8,599 bases of DNA from Gemmatimonadales bacterium UBA7835 (GCA_002500925.1 DLTN01000087.1:13649-22247), one strand, 5' to 3'. Numbered from the stretch's first letter, positions 1-7,499 are shown. Program-made: numbers and translations. Notes: generated by a model from the sequence alone, not told the origin.

Positions 1-7
1 GGTTGCG

Positions 8-1417
8 TCAGGCCGACTCCGCACCTCCAATATCTACTCGGATCTCACTCCAGTGCCCGCGCCTGAACGCTACCATGCTAAGCAGCATCCGGGCGAAGTG
101 TCCCAACACTATGGCCATCCAGATCTCATGTGGATCAAGGGTAGAGAACGTTTGGATAGTCCAGCACATCCCCAGTGGGATGATCATCTGAGAGACGATC
201 GAAATGTACATTGGGCTTTTGGTATCTCCGGTGCCCTGCAAGCCTCCTGTATATGCAAGCGCGACAGTTATAAAGAGTCCAGATACGGCGAGGTATCTCA
301 GGAGCTCCACAGCGAGTCCTTGTACCACCGGATCGTTCATCCCGAAAATTCCAAGGAGATGGTCGGGTATAAGCAGGAAAGTGAGACCAATAACCGCAGC
401 CAGGGAAAGGCCAAAACCCGCGGCAACGTTGACCGATTTTGCAGTCCGATCAGGCTTTCCCGCACCGAGATTCTGGCCTGCAACCGCAGCGGTCGCCCCC
501 ATGATGCCCACAGATGTCCACGTTATAAACGAGAACAATTGCGTGTAACTCACAACATATGCTGCCTGAGCTTGGGCACTGGTAGCTAGTGACCCAATAA
601 ATGCGAGGAGCAGCACACCGCCAATGTTCATCGCTACGCCTTGAATCCCAGTAGGGAGACCAAAGCGGAATAATTCTCGAATAATATTCCAGTCCGGTTT
701 CCACTCCATGTTTCGGTGAAACGCGACAACCCAACGGCCGCCAAACAGGCTCACGAGCGCGTAAGCAGACACAACACCACCCGCAATAACAGTGCCCATC
801 GCAGCACCCAGGGTACCAAACGCCGGGATTGGACCGAGGCCGCGAATCAGGATGACATTGAGACCAATGTTCAGCAGTGTCATCGCGATCCCGAGTCGCA
901 TCGGCGTCTGCGCATCTCCGGCCGAGCGTAAAGCCCCTGAAAACATGAAGAAGAGAAGCATCCCGAAAGAAAAAACGAACATCGTTCGCAGGTAGGGCAA
1001 CGCTTCAGCTTGAACCTCTGCGGTTGCGTTTACCAGTTCGAGAAGTACCGGAGAAAACACCCAACCGATTGGCGCCAAAACAAAGGCGACGAGCATGACT
1101 GCCGTCAGAAAAGCTTGGTATACCGTGCGATTAACCTTGTCAGGCTCATTGGCCCCAGTAAAGCGAGCGACCAACACGCCCATGCCCGTAAACAAAGACG
1201 AGATGAAAACAATGACTACGAGAAAGATCTGCCAAGACACACCGATGGCCGCATTCCCCACGTAGCCGACATAGTTACCTACCATCGCATGATCCACTAT
1301 GCCCTGAAGCCCTCCGATGATGTTCTGAAGCATCGTAGGCCACGCGAGCTTCCACACAGCCCCTCTTATAGGGCCCTCGACTATGGATCGATCGAAAGCT
1401 TTCCCCGTGCTACTCAC
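8..1417 (-). CDS. MATE family efflux transporter
   Basis: This is a 469-residue inner-membrane protein of the multidrug and toxin extrusion family, expected to export organic cations or drugs in exchange for Na+ or H+. About twelve hydrophobic segments can be seen, near residues 21-41, 57-79, 101-123, 143-164, 174-194, 200-226, 252-276, 286-312, 331-352, 372-391, 403-422 and 433-451. The two halves carry matching motifs: ALRSAGDAQTPM (162-173) and GLQGTGDTKSPM (392-403), the duplicated G-x-GD-x-x-x-PM signature of MATE proteins. GQNLGAGKPDRA follows TM8. The length is normal for the family (about 450-480). The start is GTG, supported by AGGAGGT just upstream. The gene lies 44 bp downstream of the M24 peptidase on the same strand and is probably co-transcribed with it. 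The substrate cannot be read from sequence, and neither the NorM nor the DinF subgroup can be assigned safely. Confidence 0.93.
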   Translation of the reverse strand: MSSTGKAFDRSIVEGPIRGAVWKLAWPTMLQNIIGGLQGIVDHAMVGNYVGYVGNAAIGVSWQIFLVVIVFISSLFTGMGVLVARFTGANEPDKVNRTVYQAFLTAVMLVAFVLAPIGWVFSPVLLELVNATAEVQAEALPYLRTMFVFSFGMLLFFMFSGALRSAGDAQTPMRLGIAMTLLNIGLNVILIRGLGPIPAFGTLGAAMGTVIAGGVVSAYALVSLFGGRWVVAFHRNMEWKPDWNIIRELFRFGLPTGIQGVAMNIGGVLLLAFIGSLATSAQAQAAYVVSYTQLFSFITWTSVGIMGATAAVAGQNLGAGKPDRTAKSVNVAAGFGLSLAAVIGLTFLLIPDHLLGIFGMNDPVVQGLAVELLRYLAVSGLFITVALAYTGGLQGTGDTKSPMYISIVSQMIIPLGMCWTIQTFSTLDPHEIWMAIVLGHFARMLLSMVAFRRGHWSEIRVDIGGAESA

Positions 1418-1420
1418 CCC

Positions 1421-1427
1421 ACCTCCT
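1421..1427 (-). promoter_or_regulatory. Strong Shine-Dalgarno deciding a GTG start
   Basis: On the minus strand this reads AGGAGGT, followed by GGG and the GTG start codon of the MATE gene. The spacing from GGAGG to GTG is only 4 nt, slightly short. No other in-frame start lies near, and the next in-frame ATG (residue 29) is inside the first membrane segment. The GTG start is therefore well supported. Confidence 0.7.
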
Positions 1428-1461
1428 CGTCTTCGTCAGGATTGGGCTAGTCAATCCCCGG

Positions 1462-2859
1462 CTACCAGACCAGATGGAATCGGCTCTGACGTCGGTAGAC
1501 CCAGTGGCGACCTCCATCCTCGGCGAGATATGCTTCCTCTTCTTGTCGGCACGAAGCAGGCTTTCCATCCCATTCTGGGATCGGCGTCGTGGTCTGCAAC
1601 TCTATCGAATGCCAAACATTTGGAAGCATGACCGCGTCGCCGCGCACTGGAACACCCTCCTGCGCATCCCACCGTCCGATAAGAGGTCCTGCTCCATGTC
1701 CATGATCTCCAATCGGGTGCGTGTAGACTGTTCCATCAATCCCCTCGCTGCGCATTTGAGCAAGCGTATTGGCTAAGACCTCGTTGCCCGTGAGGCCTGG
1801 CTTCATGTGCGCTAGAAGGATGTCCTGCAGCCGGTTCGAGTTCGATAAACACTGCTTGAGGCCATTAGGAGCATCGGTCTCGCCCTCTCTTAGAACGTAC
1901 CCAAGGTGCTGCGTGTCTGTGTGCAGGTTCATTGCAATCAACCCGAAATCGGTCCAAAGAAGGTCACCAGGCTGGATCACGGTTGACCCTCCCACACCTG
2001 GCGCTGACGGTAGGCTCCCCTCTCGCTGGACATTAACAGACGTCTGAAACCAAGTGGTGTACCCGAGATCTCTCAGTTTTTGGCGCATCCACCAAACGAC
2101 GTCATCCGTCGTTGTGACGCCGGGGGTTATAACAGAATTGGAAAAAGCCTCAGATATCAGAGCATGCACACTTTCCTCGATCTTTCGATAGCGAGGCATC
2201 ATCTCTGGCAAACGAAGAGAGATGTAGTTCATCGCGAGCCGCGGTTCACGCTTCACTCTAGCTGAGTACTCATTACCGAGAGCCTCCAAAAGTGCCTCGG
2301 CCTCTCCCGCACCCAAGCCGTCTGAAAAAGCCCAGACGGGATCAATGTTCAAGACGATATTTCCAGGGTTGCGATCCTCGACCACCTCCCTCAGAAGATT
2401 CCACTGCTCGTTACCTACCAGTTCTGCCGTAGGCTGGGTCGGGGCTGGCCGGGTCGACCGAAAGGCTTCGAACATCCCTCCCTGACTCGTGCCACCGAGC
2501 GCTAGACGCTCTAAGGTTCCGTCATCTTGACGCGTGAAGACATAAATCGAACGGCGCCGTGCCGCGAAGGTCGTTGGTGATGCTATAGCCCGAAAGACGG
2601 GATCCTCGCCGTACTCGCGCATCGAGAGAATCCACATATCGACATCGTACTCAGCCATAAGCGCCGGCAATACGCGCGTCAATCGCAGTCGCAACCACTC
2701 CTGTTGCTCGTCAGCCTGCTCGCGCAGGGATGGAAGTGGGTGATAACGCGCAGAAGCATCCTCTGGTACATAGACTGGCGCCTGAGAAGCTAATGGAGCT
2801 GCATTTACTATAGCCGAGAACGTGAGTACTGAGATCGCATGCTGGAATGAAATTCTCAT
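1462..2859 (-). CDS. Secreted M24 family metallopeptidase (Xaa-Pro aminopeptidase-like)
   Basis: This 465-residue protein has an N-terminal signal-like segment (residues 1-25: one Arg, then a hydrophobic stretch ending NAAPLASQ). It is probably exported to the periplasm, with no lipobox cysteine. Residues about 50-200 look like the creatinase/prolidase N-terminal domain. Residues about 222-450 are the pita-bread catalytic domain. Candidate dinuclear metal ligands are D304 (TDFG), D315 (11 residues later, as in PepP), H386 or H388 in GDHGHGAG, E420 (HSIEL) and a Glu in QEEEAYL (440-442). The family removes N-terminal residues preceding proline or cleaves related peptide bonds. C337 and C437 are the only cysteines and could form a disulfide outside the cytoplasm. 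The ATG has no clear Shine-Dalgarno, but the signal sequence supports this start. Substrate specificity is not predictable; a non-proline amidohydrolase role is possible. Confidence 0.88.
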   Translation of the reverse strand: MRISFQHAISVLTFSAIVNAAPLASQAPVYVPEDASARYHPLPSLREQADEQQEWLRLRLTRVLPALMAEYDVDMWILSMREYGEDPVFRAIASPTTFAARRRSIYVFTRQDDGTLERLALGGTSQGGMFEAFRSTRPAPTQPTAELVGNEQWNLLREVVEDRNPGNIVLNIDPVWAFSDGLGAGEAEALLEALGNEYSARVKREPRLAMNYISLRLPEMMPRYRKIEESVHALISEAFSNSVITPGVTTTDDVVWWMRQKLRDLGYTTWFQTSVNVQREGSLPSAPGVGGSTVIQPGDLLWTDFGLIAMNLHTDTQHLGYVLREGETDAPNGLKQCLSNSNRLQDILLAHMKPGLTGNEVLANTLAQMRSEGIDGTVYTHPIGDHGHGAGPLIGRWDAQEGVPVRGDAVMLPNVWHSIELQTTTPIPEWDGKPASCRQEEEAYLAEDGGRHWVYRRQSRFHLVW

Positions 2860-3050
2860 GTCGATTCGTATCGTGAGGACGGGACACCTGGGATTCCACG
2901 CCCGAACCTAATCGCTATGCGGGTGAAGCGCTTCCTGTGGCGCATACCCAACAAACTGGTTCCGCAAAAAACGGAGGCGATTACAGGGCCGCTCAGAATC
3001 AGTCCGGGCTCAGCGACTATTCCAGTGTTGCGAAGGACCTTGGGGGGGGG
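2860..3050. other. Intergenic gap between pckA and the M24 peptidase gene
   Basis: These 191 bp contain no supportable gene. A run of nine G (3042-3050) touches the pckA stop codon. A perfect 10-bp palindrome, GAAGCGCTTC, lies at 2925-2934, about 65 bp upstream of the peptidase start. A minus-strand T6 tract near 2966-2971 could be part of a weak pckA terminator, but I see no convincing stem before it. No consensus promoter for the peptidase gene is evident. Confidence 0.5.
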
Positions 3051-4733
3051 TCACTGAGGTCCGGCTTCCCTCACTTCTTCGGACACCCGATCCGCAAACT
3101 GCTCGAAGTTTTTCCTGAACATCTCTGCAAGCTTACTCGCAGAAATATCGTATGCTGCTCCATCAGACCAAGTGCCCCGCGGCTGGAGAATCTCTTCGGG
3201 TACACCAGAGACTGTGGCAGGGGTTGCGAGGCTGAAAACGGGATCCCTGAGATACTCCACGTCGTCGAGCTGGCCCTCTAAGGCAGCATTCACCATAGAC
3301 CTCGTATAATCGAGCCTCATCCGCCTTCCGACCCCGTAACCACCACCGCTCCAGCCTGTATTCACAAGCCATACCGTAGCCCCATGCTCGCGAAGCTTAT
3401 CCCCCAGCATTTCAGCATACACTCCCGGATGCCGAGGTAGAAATGGGGCGCCAAAACAAGCGCTAAACGTTGCTACAGGTTCGGTCACTCCCCGCTCCGT
3501 GCCCGCTACCTTGGCTGTGTATCCAGAAAGGAAGTGGTACATCGCTTGTTCAGGCGTAAGTCTTGAGATCGGCGGAAGTACTCCAAATGCGTCCGCCGTC
3601 AGAAAGACAACGTTTTCGGGATGTTCTCCGCGGCTGGGCAGCACAGCGTTGGGGATGTAGTGGATAGGGTACGAGGCGCGCGTATTTTCAGTTATGGAGC
3701 CATCGGCATAGTCGACGGCTCGAGTTTTTTCGTCCAGAACTACATTCTCCAGAATCGTCCCGAACATTTGAGTGGCCTGGTAGATCTCCGGCTCACCATC
3801 CTGAGACAAGCGAATCGTCTTCGCGTAACATCCACCCTCAAAATTGAAAATGCCTGACCTGCTCCACCCATGCTCATCATCACCTATAAGGCCTCTAGAT
3901 GCATCGGCTGAGAGTGTAGTCTTTCCCGTACCAGATAGCCCAAAGAAAAGAGCAACGTCTCCATTTTGACCGACATTGGCCGAGCAATGCATAGGGAGGA
4001 CGCCCGCATCTGGTAACATGTGGTTCAGGACGGAAAAAATCGATTTCTTGATCTCACCCGCGTACCGAGTTCCCGCCACCAGAACTTCTCGAGTCGTGAA
4101 GTTCACCATTACAGCCGTTTCAGATCGGCAGCCATGGCGTGCTGGATCAGCTTTGAGGTGCGGAGCATGGAGCACTGTGAAATCTGGTTCGAAGGATTCA
4201 CGTGCTTGTTCGTCGATCCGGAGGAACATGTTGTAAGCGAACAAGGAATGCCACGCACTCTCGCTAACGACCCGGACATCTATTCCATGTGTTGAATCTT
4301 CACCCGCGCGAGCGTCTTGAACGAAAAGGTCCCGCTCGTTCAAAAACTCGATGACATCCGAACGCAGAGCGGAGAAGTGCGCAGAGCTTACCGGCACATT
4401 TACGCTACCCCAGTCAACTACTTCTTCGGATGCCTCGTCTCTCACTACGAATCGGTCGTTAGGAGACCGGCCCGTGTGCGGCGCAGTGACTGTTGCAATG
4501 GCGCCCATGTGAACGAGCTCACCATCGCCTCGCCTCAACGACTCTTCATAAAGCTCGGCAGGGGAGAGATTCCAGGACACCTCGCCCGATGGCTTCAGGC
4601 CGTGGCCAGAAAGGTCTCTGTTGCTTCCGCCAGTCACCGGCGTACTGGATTCAGTCATGTCGGTAGTCATGCTTGCCAGTCTGCTTTCTCTTCTAATTAG
4701 TGGAGCACTCCGGCCGCACCCGCTTTGAACCAT
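3051..4733 (-). CDS. pckA: Phosphoenolpyruvate carboxykinase (ATP)
   Basis: This enzyme catalyses oxaloacetate + ATP to PEP + CO2 + ADP in the cytosol, the committed step of gluconeogenesis from C4 acids. All hallmark residues of the ATP-type family are present: HTGRS (86-90, substrate Arg89), RYAGE with the Lys pair at 229-230, the metal-binding His249 in MHCSANVG, the P-loop GLSGTGKTT (265-273), the Mg2+/Mn2+ motif IGDDEHGW (283-290), Arg352 in TENTRASYP and LTADAFGVLPP (378-388). The ORF is 560 residues against about 530-540 usual. The extra is at the N-terminus: homology-like sequence begins near residue 45 (HGLKPSGEVSWNLSP), and internal ATGs at residues 22 and 26 (4670 and 4658) are plausible true starts. 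The first ATG has only a weak AAGG ribosome site and the internal ones have none that I can see. The gene follows maeB but is separated from it by a terminator. Confidence 0.96.
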   Translation of the reverse strand: MVQSGCGRSAPLIRRESRLASMTTDMTESSTPVTGGSNRDLSGHGLKPSGEVSWNLSPAELYEESLRRGDGELVHMGAIATVTAPHTGRSPNDRFVVRDEASEEVVDWGSVNVPVSSAHFSALRSDVIEFLNERDLFVQDARAGEDSTHGIDVRVVSESAWHSLFAYNMFLRIDEQARESFEPDFTVLHAPHLKADPARHGCRSETAVMVNFTTREVLVAGTRYAGEIKKSIFSVLNHMLPDAGVLPMHCSANVGQNGDVALFFGLSGTGKTTLSADASRGLIGDDEHGWSRSGIFNFEGGCYAKTIRLSQDGEPEIYQATQMFGTILENVVLDEKTRAVDYADGSITENTRASYPIHYIPNAVLPSRGEHPENVVFLTADAFGVLPPISRLTPEQAMYHFLSGYTAKVAGTERGVTEPVATFSACFGAPFLPRHPGVYAEMLGDKLREHGATVWLVNTGWSGGGYGVGRRMRLDYTRSMVNAALEGQLDDVEYLRDPVFSLATPATVSGVPEEILQPRGTWSDGAAYDISASKLAEMFRKNFEQFADRVSEEVREAGPQ

Positions 4734-4771
4734 AGCCGCCTTGGTCGGGGCATCGCCTTCGTGTAGGTAAC

Positions 4772-4810
4772 AAAAAGAGGCCCCGCCGCCTAAGCGACCA
4801 GGGCACCCTC
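4772..4810 (-). terminator. Intrinsic terminator of maeB
   Basis: On the minus strand, a stem starting at the last base of the maeB stop codon pairs GAGG with CCTC, CCC with GGG and GTCGC with GCGGC (one G-U pair). The loop is TTAG, and the hairpin runs directly into TTTTTG. The G-U pair becomes C-A on the opposite strand, and there is no T-run on that side, so the signal is directional. It should stop maeB transcripts before pckA, so pckA probably needs its own promoter. That promoter must lie in a very short space or inside the annotated 5' end of pckA. Confidence 0.8.
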
Positions 4811-7092
4811 TAAACTTGTCGGTTTCGAGCCTGCCAGTCTACAGATGCGACCGTTGCAAGATCAAGAACATTCGTCAGCGACGAACCGCGCTGGAGAACG
4901 TGGACTGGCTTGGCCATTCCGAGGAGAACTGGACCGATCACGTCCGCACCACCCAGCTCTTCCAACAGCTTATACGCAGAGTTGGCAGCCGACAGCCGAG
5001 AGAACACAAGTATGTTCGCCGGCCCCGTTAGTCTGGAAAACGGATACGTGCTCTTCAGCTTTATGAAATCTACCGCGGTATCCGCCTGCATCTCTCCTTC
5101 GATCTCCAGACCCGGATCCATTTCTCGCACCCTTTTGACCGCTTCGGCAGCGGTAGATGCTTCGTCGTGAGAGACTGATCCGAAGTTTGAGAACGTGACC
5201 ATGGCGACTCTCGGTTCTATGCCTAGGTCTCGAACAAATGCAGCCGTCTGTAAAGCGATCTCAGCAAGGCTCCTAGCATCAGGTTCAATATTTACGGTCG
5301 TATCCGCCAAGAAAAGAAGCTCTCGGTTCGGAAACGCTAGGATGTAAAGGCCCGCCAATCGTCCTGCTTCACCCGAACCATCGGGCTTCCGACCGACGAC
5401 ATGTAGGCACGGACGCAGGGCCTCAGCGTAGTTGGCCTCGATTCCATGAACGAGTGCGTCCACCTCTCCATTTTCGAGCATGCTCGCTGCAAAATATACC
5501 GGCTTAAACAGGTTCCATTCAGCTTCGGAAAACGTCAGCCCTTTTCGGGCCCGCTTCTCAAAGAGCTGATCGGCGTAACGGCTTCGCTCGTCTTCTAATT
5601 CTGCTGCATAGATAACCTCGACACCGCTGATATCGACCCCGAGAAGATCCGCCTTTTCTTGGATACGGGGGGCCCGGCCTAGAAGCACTGGATCGCAAAT
5701 CCCATCTGCCACTAGCTGGCTTGCCGCTCGGATGATCGTATCGTTGTGCCCTTCCGGGAATATGACCCGAGCCCTTTTTGTCCGGGCTCTATCCCGCATG
5801 TCGCGCATGAGCTCGTACCCCGGCCCAAGCTTGGCTCTGAGCCGATCACGATACTCGCCTAACTCGACATCTATTCGAGCAACCCCGGAGTCCATCGCTG
5901 CCTGGGCCACCGCCGGAGCCACGTGGTACAGTACCCTGCGGTCGAAAGGTTTTGGAATGAGATAATCACGACCGTAGGCGATCTCACTTCCCTCGTATGC
6001 CCCCCTAACCGCCTCGGGCACCTGCTCACGAGCAAGATCGGCTAGGGCCTTCGTTGCGGCCAACATCATCTCGGGGTTGATGGCCTTAGCTCTCACATCA
6101 AGGGCACCCCGAAATATGAACGGGAATCCTAGCACGTTATTCACCTGATTCGGATAATCCGATCTCCCGGTCGCCATGATCGCGTCTTGGCGAACCTCTG
6201 CTACGTCCTCGGGAAGGATCTCTGGATCCGGGTTTGCGAGCGCGAAGATGATGGGGTCAGCCGCCATACCTTTGACCATGTCCTTGCTAACGATTCCCTT
6301 GACCGAGAGACCGATAAAGACGTCTGCGTCCTTCATCGCCTCTTCGAGCGTGCGTCTATCTGTCTTAACCGCGAAAGGAGTCTTGTACTCGTTCATCCGC
6401 TCTTCACGGCCCTCATAAATGACCCCCACAGAGTCTGCGATGAGAATGTTTTCCTTCTTCACCCCCAGACGCTGGAAGTGCTCGGCGGTTGAGAGGGCTG
6501 AAGCTCCCGCTCCACTAAATACCACTCGGACATCCTGGACCGATCGGTCCGTGATCTCTAGTGCGTTAAGGAGAGCGGCCCCCGCGATGATGGCTGTGCC
6601 GTGTTGGTCGTCATGGAATACGGGGATGTCGAGTCGCTCATTGAGCGCGCGTTCAATGATAAAACAGTCAGGGGCCGAAATATCCTCGAGATTGATACCA
6701 CCAACCGTCGGTTCAAGAAGCTCACAAAACCTTATGACGTCCTCCGCCTTTTCTGATCCTACCTCAAGGTCAAAGACATCAATGTCGGCAAAGGCCTTGA
6801 ACAGCACTCCCTTGCCTTCCATTACAGGCTTGGAGGCTAGAGGGCCAATGTTACCCAGGCCGAGCACCGCGGTCCCATTGGAGACCACTGCAACCAGATT
6901 ACCGCGAGCAGTATACCTGAAAACATCATCAGGTGTTTCGGCTATCTGCAGGCAAGGCTCTGCAACCCCTGGTGAGTACGCTAGCGACAAGTCTTGCGCT
7001 GTGACAACAGACTTAGTCGGTACGACGGCGATCTTGCCTGGACGTCCTTCTTCATGGTACTTGAGCGCGTTTTTGCGACGATCAGCGGTCAT
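4810..7092 (-). CDS. maeB: Malic enzyme with C-terminal phosphotransacetylase-like domain, MaeB type
   Basis: This 760-residue cytosolic enzyme oxidatively decarboxylates malate to pyruvate, usually with NADP+, supplying NADPH and C3 units. The N-terminal catalytic part (about 1-425) shows Tyr39 in AYSPGVAEPC, SNGTAVLGLGNIGP (71-84), Lys94 in MEGKG, the metal ligands E136-D137 and D162 (HDDQHGTA), the Rossmann loop GAGASA (194-199) and ALANPDPEI. The C-terminal part (about 435-755) is phosphotransacetylase-like: VIFPEGHND (443-451), FLADTTVNIEPDA (594-606), FSNFGS (634-639), EGEMQADTA (665-673) and GPANILVFS (690-698). In characterised MaeB proteins this domain mediates acetyl-CoA regulation and oligomerisation rather than catalysis. 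The length matches the family (about 750-770). NADP preference is inferred from architecture, not from a decisive residue. The ribosome site before the ATG is weak (GAG about 7 nt upstream). Confidence 0.95.
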   Translation of the reverse strand: MTADRRKNALKYHEEGRPGKIAVVPTKSVVTAQDLSLAYSPGVAEPCLQIAETPDDVFRYTARGNLVAVVSNGTAVLGLGNIGPLASKPVMEGKGVLFKAFADIDVFDLEVGSEKAEDVIRFCELLEPTVGGINLEDISAPDCFIIERALNERLDIPVFHDDQHGTAIIAGAALLNALEITDRSVQDVRVVFSGAGASALSTAEHFQRLGVKKENILIADSVGVIYEGREERMNEYKTPFAVKTDRRTLEEAMKDADVFIGLSVKGIVSKDMVKGMAADPIIFALANPDPEILPEDVAEVRQDAIMATGRSDYPNQVNNVLGFPFIFRGALDVRAKAINPEMMLAATKALADLAREQVPEAVRGAYEGSEIAYGRDYLIPKPFDRRVLYHVAPAVAQAAMDSGVARIDVELGEYRDRLRAKLGPGYELMRDMRDRARTKRARVIFPEGHNDTIIRAASQLVADGICDPVLLGRAPRIQEKADLLGVDISGVEVIYAAELEDERSRYADQLFEKRARKGLTFSEAEWNLFKPVYFAASMLENGEVDALVHGIEANYAEALRPCLHVVGRKPDGSGEAGRLAGLYILAFPNRELLFLADTTVNIEPDARSLAEIALQTAAFVRDLGIEPRVAMVTFSNFGSVSHDEASTAAEAVKRVREMDPGLEIEGEMQADTAVDFIKLKSTYPFSRLTGPANILVFSRLSAANSAYKLLEELGGADVIGPVLLGMAKPVHVLQRGSSLTNVLDLATVASVDWQARNRQV

Positions 7093-7113
7093 ATTTCTCG
7101 GTCTCTAACTTAT

Positions 7114-7129
7114 AGTCTGATATCTGACT
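7114..7129. repeat. Imperfect 16-bp palindrome, operator-like
   Basis: AGTC-T-GATATC-T-GACT is symmetric around GATATC, with one mismatched pair of positions. It lies 22-37 bp upstream of the maeB ATG, where a dimeric regulator bound to it could block transcription or alter the leader. No regulator family can be named from it. Confidence 0.3.
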
Positions 7130-7176
7130 GGGAGGCCCAGCTTTCCCGTCTTCGGAATTCCATCACCAGCACCCTG

Positions 7177-7205
7177 ATGCTGACGAAACCACCCGGCGGT
7201 GTCAA
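7177..7205 (-). promoter_or_regulatory. Candidate maeB promoter
   Basis: The minus strand has a perfect -35 box TTGACA (7200-7205). A 17-bp spacer leads to CAGCAT (7177-7182), which matches the -10 consensus at only three of six positions. Transcription would start near 7170, giving a leader of roughly 78 nt. The -35 is convincing; the -10 is weak, so the call is tentative. Confidence 0.35.
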
Positions 7206-7220
7206 AAAGGCTTAGGCACT

Positions 7221-7251
7221 GTCTCTGGTGTTCTAGCTCCAGTCCAGAGAC
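7221..7251. repeat. Inverted repeat with 8-bp arms
   Basis: GTCTCTGG (7221-7228) and CCAGAGAC (7244-7251) are exact reverse complements separated by 15 nt. On the minus strand the hairpin is followed after 12 nt by five T residues that merge into the TTGACA box of the candidate maeB promoter. It could stop read-through into maeB or be an operator. The distance to the T-run is too long for a standard terminator. Confidence 0.5.
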
Positions 7252-7337
7252 TCGTATCTCCGAACAGAACCCCTAACATGCAAAGACATCCCTACTCCCT
7301 GGAAACCAAATCCCGTGTCGAGATAGATTCAAGCCCT

Positions 7338-7377
7338 AAAAAAAATCCTTGACCCCGGAAACACACATTTACACATT
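7338..7377 (+). promoter_or_regulatory. Candidate sigma-70 promoter of the sigma factor gene
   Basis: An A8 tract (7338-7345), which could act as an UP element, precedes TTGACC (7349-7354). The -10 is poor: TACACA at 15 bp or CACATT at 17 bp. The placement gives a leader of about 130 nt. It overlaps the ECF-like motif listed next, so only one of the two readings may be correct. Confidence 0.3.
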
Positions 7378-7384
7378 CGTTTCC
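7357..7384 (+). promoter_or_regulatory. Possible ECF-type promoter / inverted repeat upstream of the sigma gene
   Basis: GGAAAC (7357-7362) and GTTTCC (7379-7384) are perfect reverse complements separated by 16 nt. Read as a promoter, GGAAAC-N15-CGTTT resembles the -35/-10 elements used by several extracytoplasmic-function sigma factors, which favour a GAAC-like -35 and a CGT-containing -10 about 16 bp apart. The symmetry could equally make it an operator. This is a match by eye only. Confidence 0.28.
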
Positions 7385-7494
7385 ACCTTGATTTTCCGTG
7401 AACTGACCTAGAACGACCCCATAGGCAAGCTTTTCTGAAATAGAAATGGCACAGGGGTTCTGACCGGGCCACTCGGATTGAACCTGCAGATAAT

Positions 7495-7499
7495 GAGGA
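7495..7499 (+). promoter_or_regulatory. Ribosome binding site of the sigma factor gene, long spacing
   Basis: GAGGA is the only purine-rich Shine-Dalgarno candidate upstream of the ATG at 7513. The spacing is 13 nt, longer than the usual 5-9, which suggests modest translation initiation. No closer alternative start exists, and the protein's conserved region begins about ten residues after this ATG. Confidence 0.45.

Noticed and set aside
53..589. 178-codon open frame on the plus strand
   Set aside because: It is antisense to the MATE gene, with no recognisable domain and no ribosome site. It is a shadow frame.
1010..1450. 146-codon open frame on the plus strand
   Set aside because: It is antisense to the MATE N-terminal half, charged and low in hydrophobic pattern, and unrelated to any family.
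2966..2971. T6 tract on the minus strand as a pckA terminator
   Set aside because: No stem longer than 3-4 bp precedes it at the right distance.
4317..4700. 127-codon open frame on the plus strand
   Set aside because: It is antisense to the 5' part of pckA, with no recognisable features.
6419..7108. 229-codon open frame on the plus strand
   Set aside because: It lies entirely antisense to maeB, whose catalytic motifs are all intact. The translation is low-complexity Ser/Arg/Thr-rich and resembles no family.
7475..7484. GGATTGAACC, resembling a tRNA T-loop on the minus strand
   Set aside because: The flanks do not form a T-stem, and no acceptor, D-arm or anticodon arm can be built around it.
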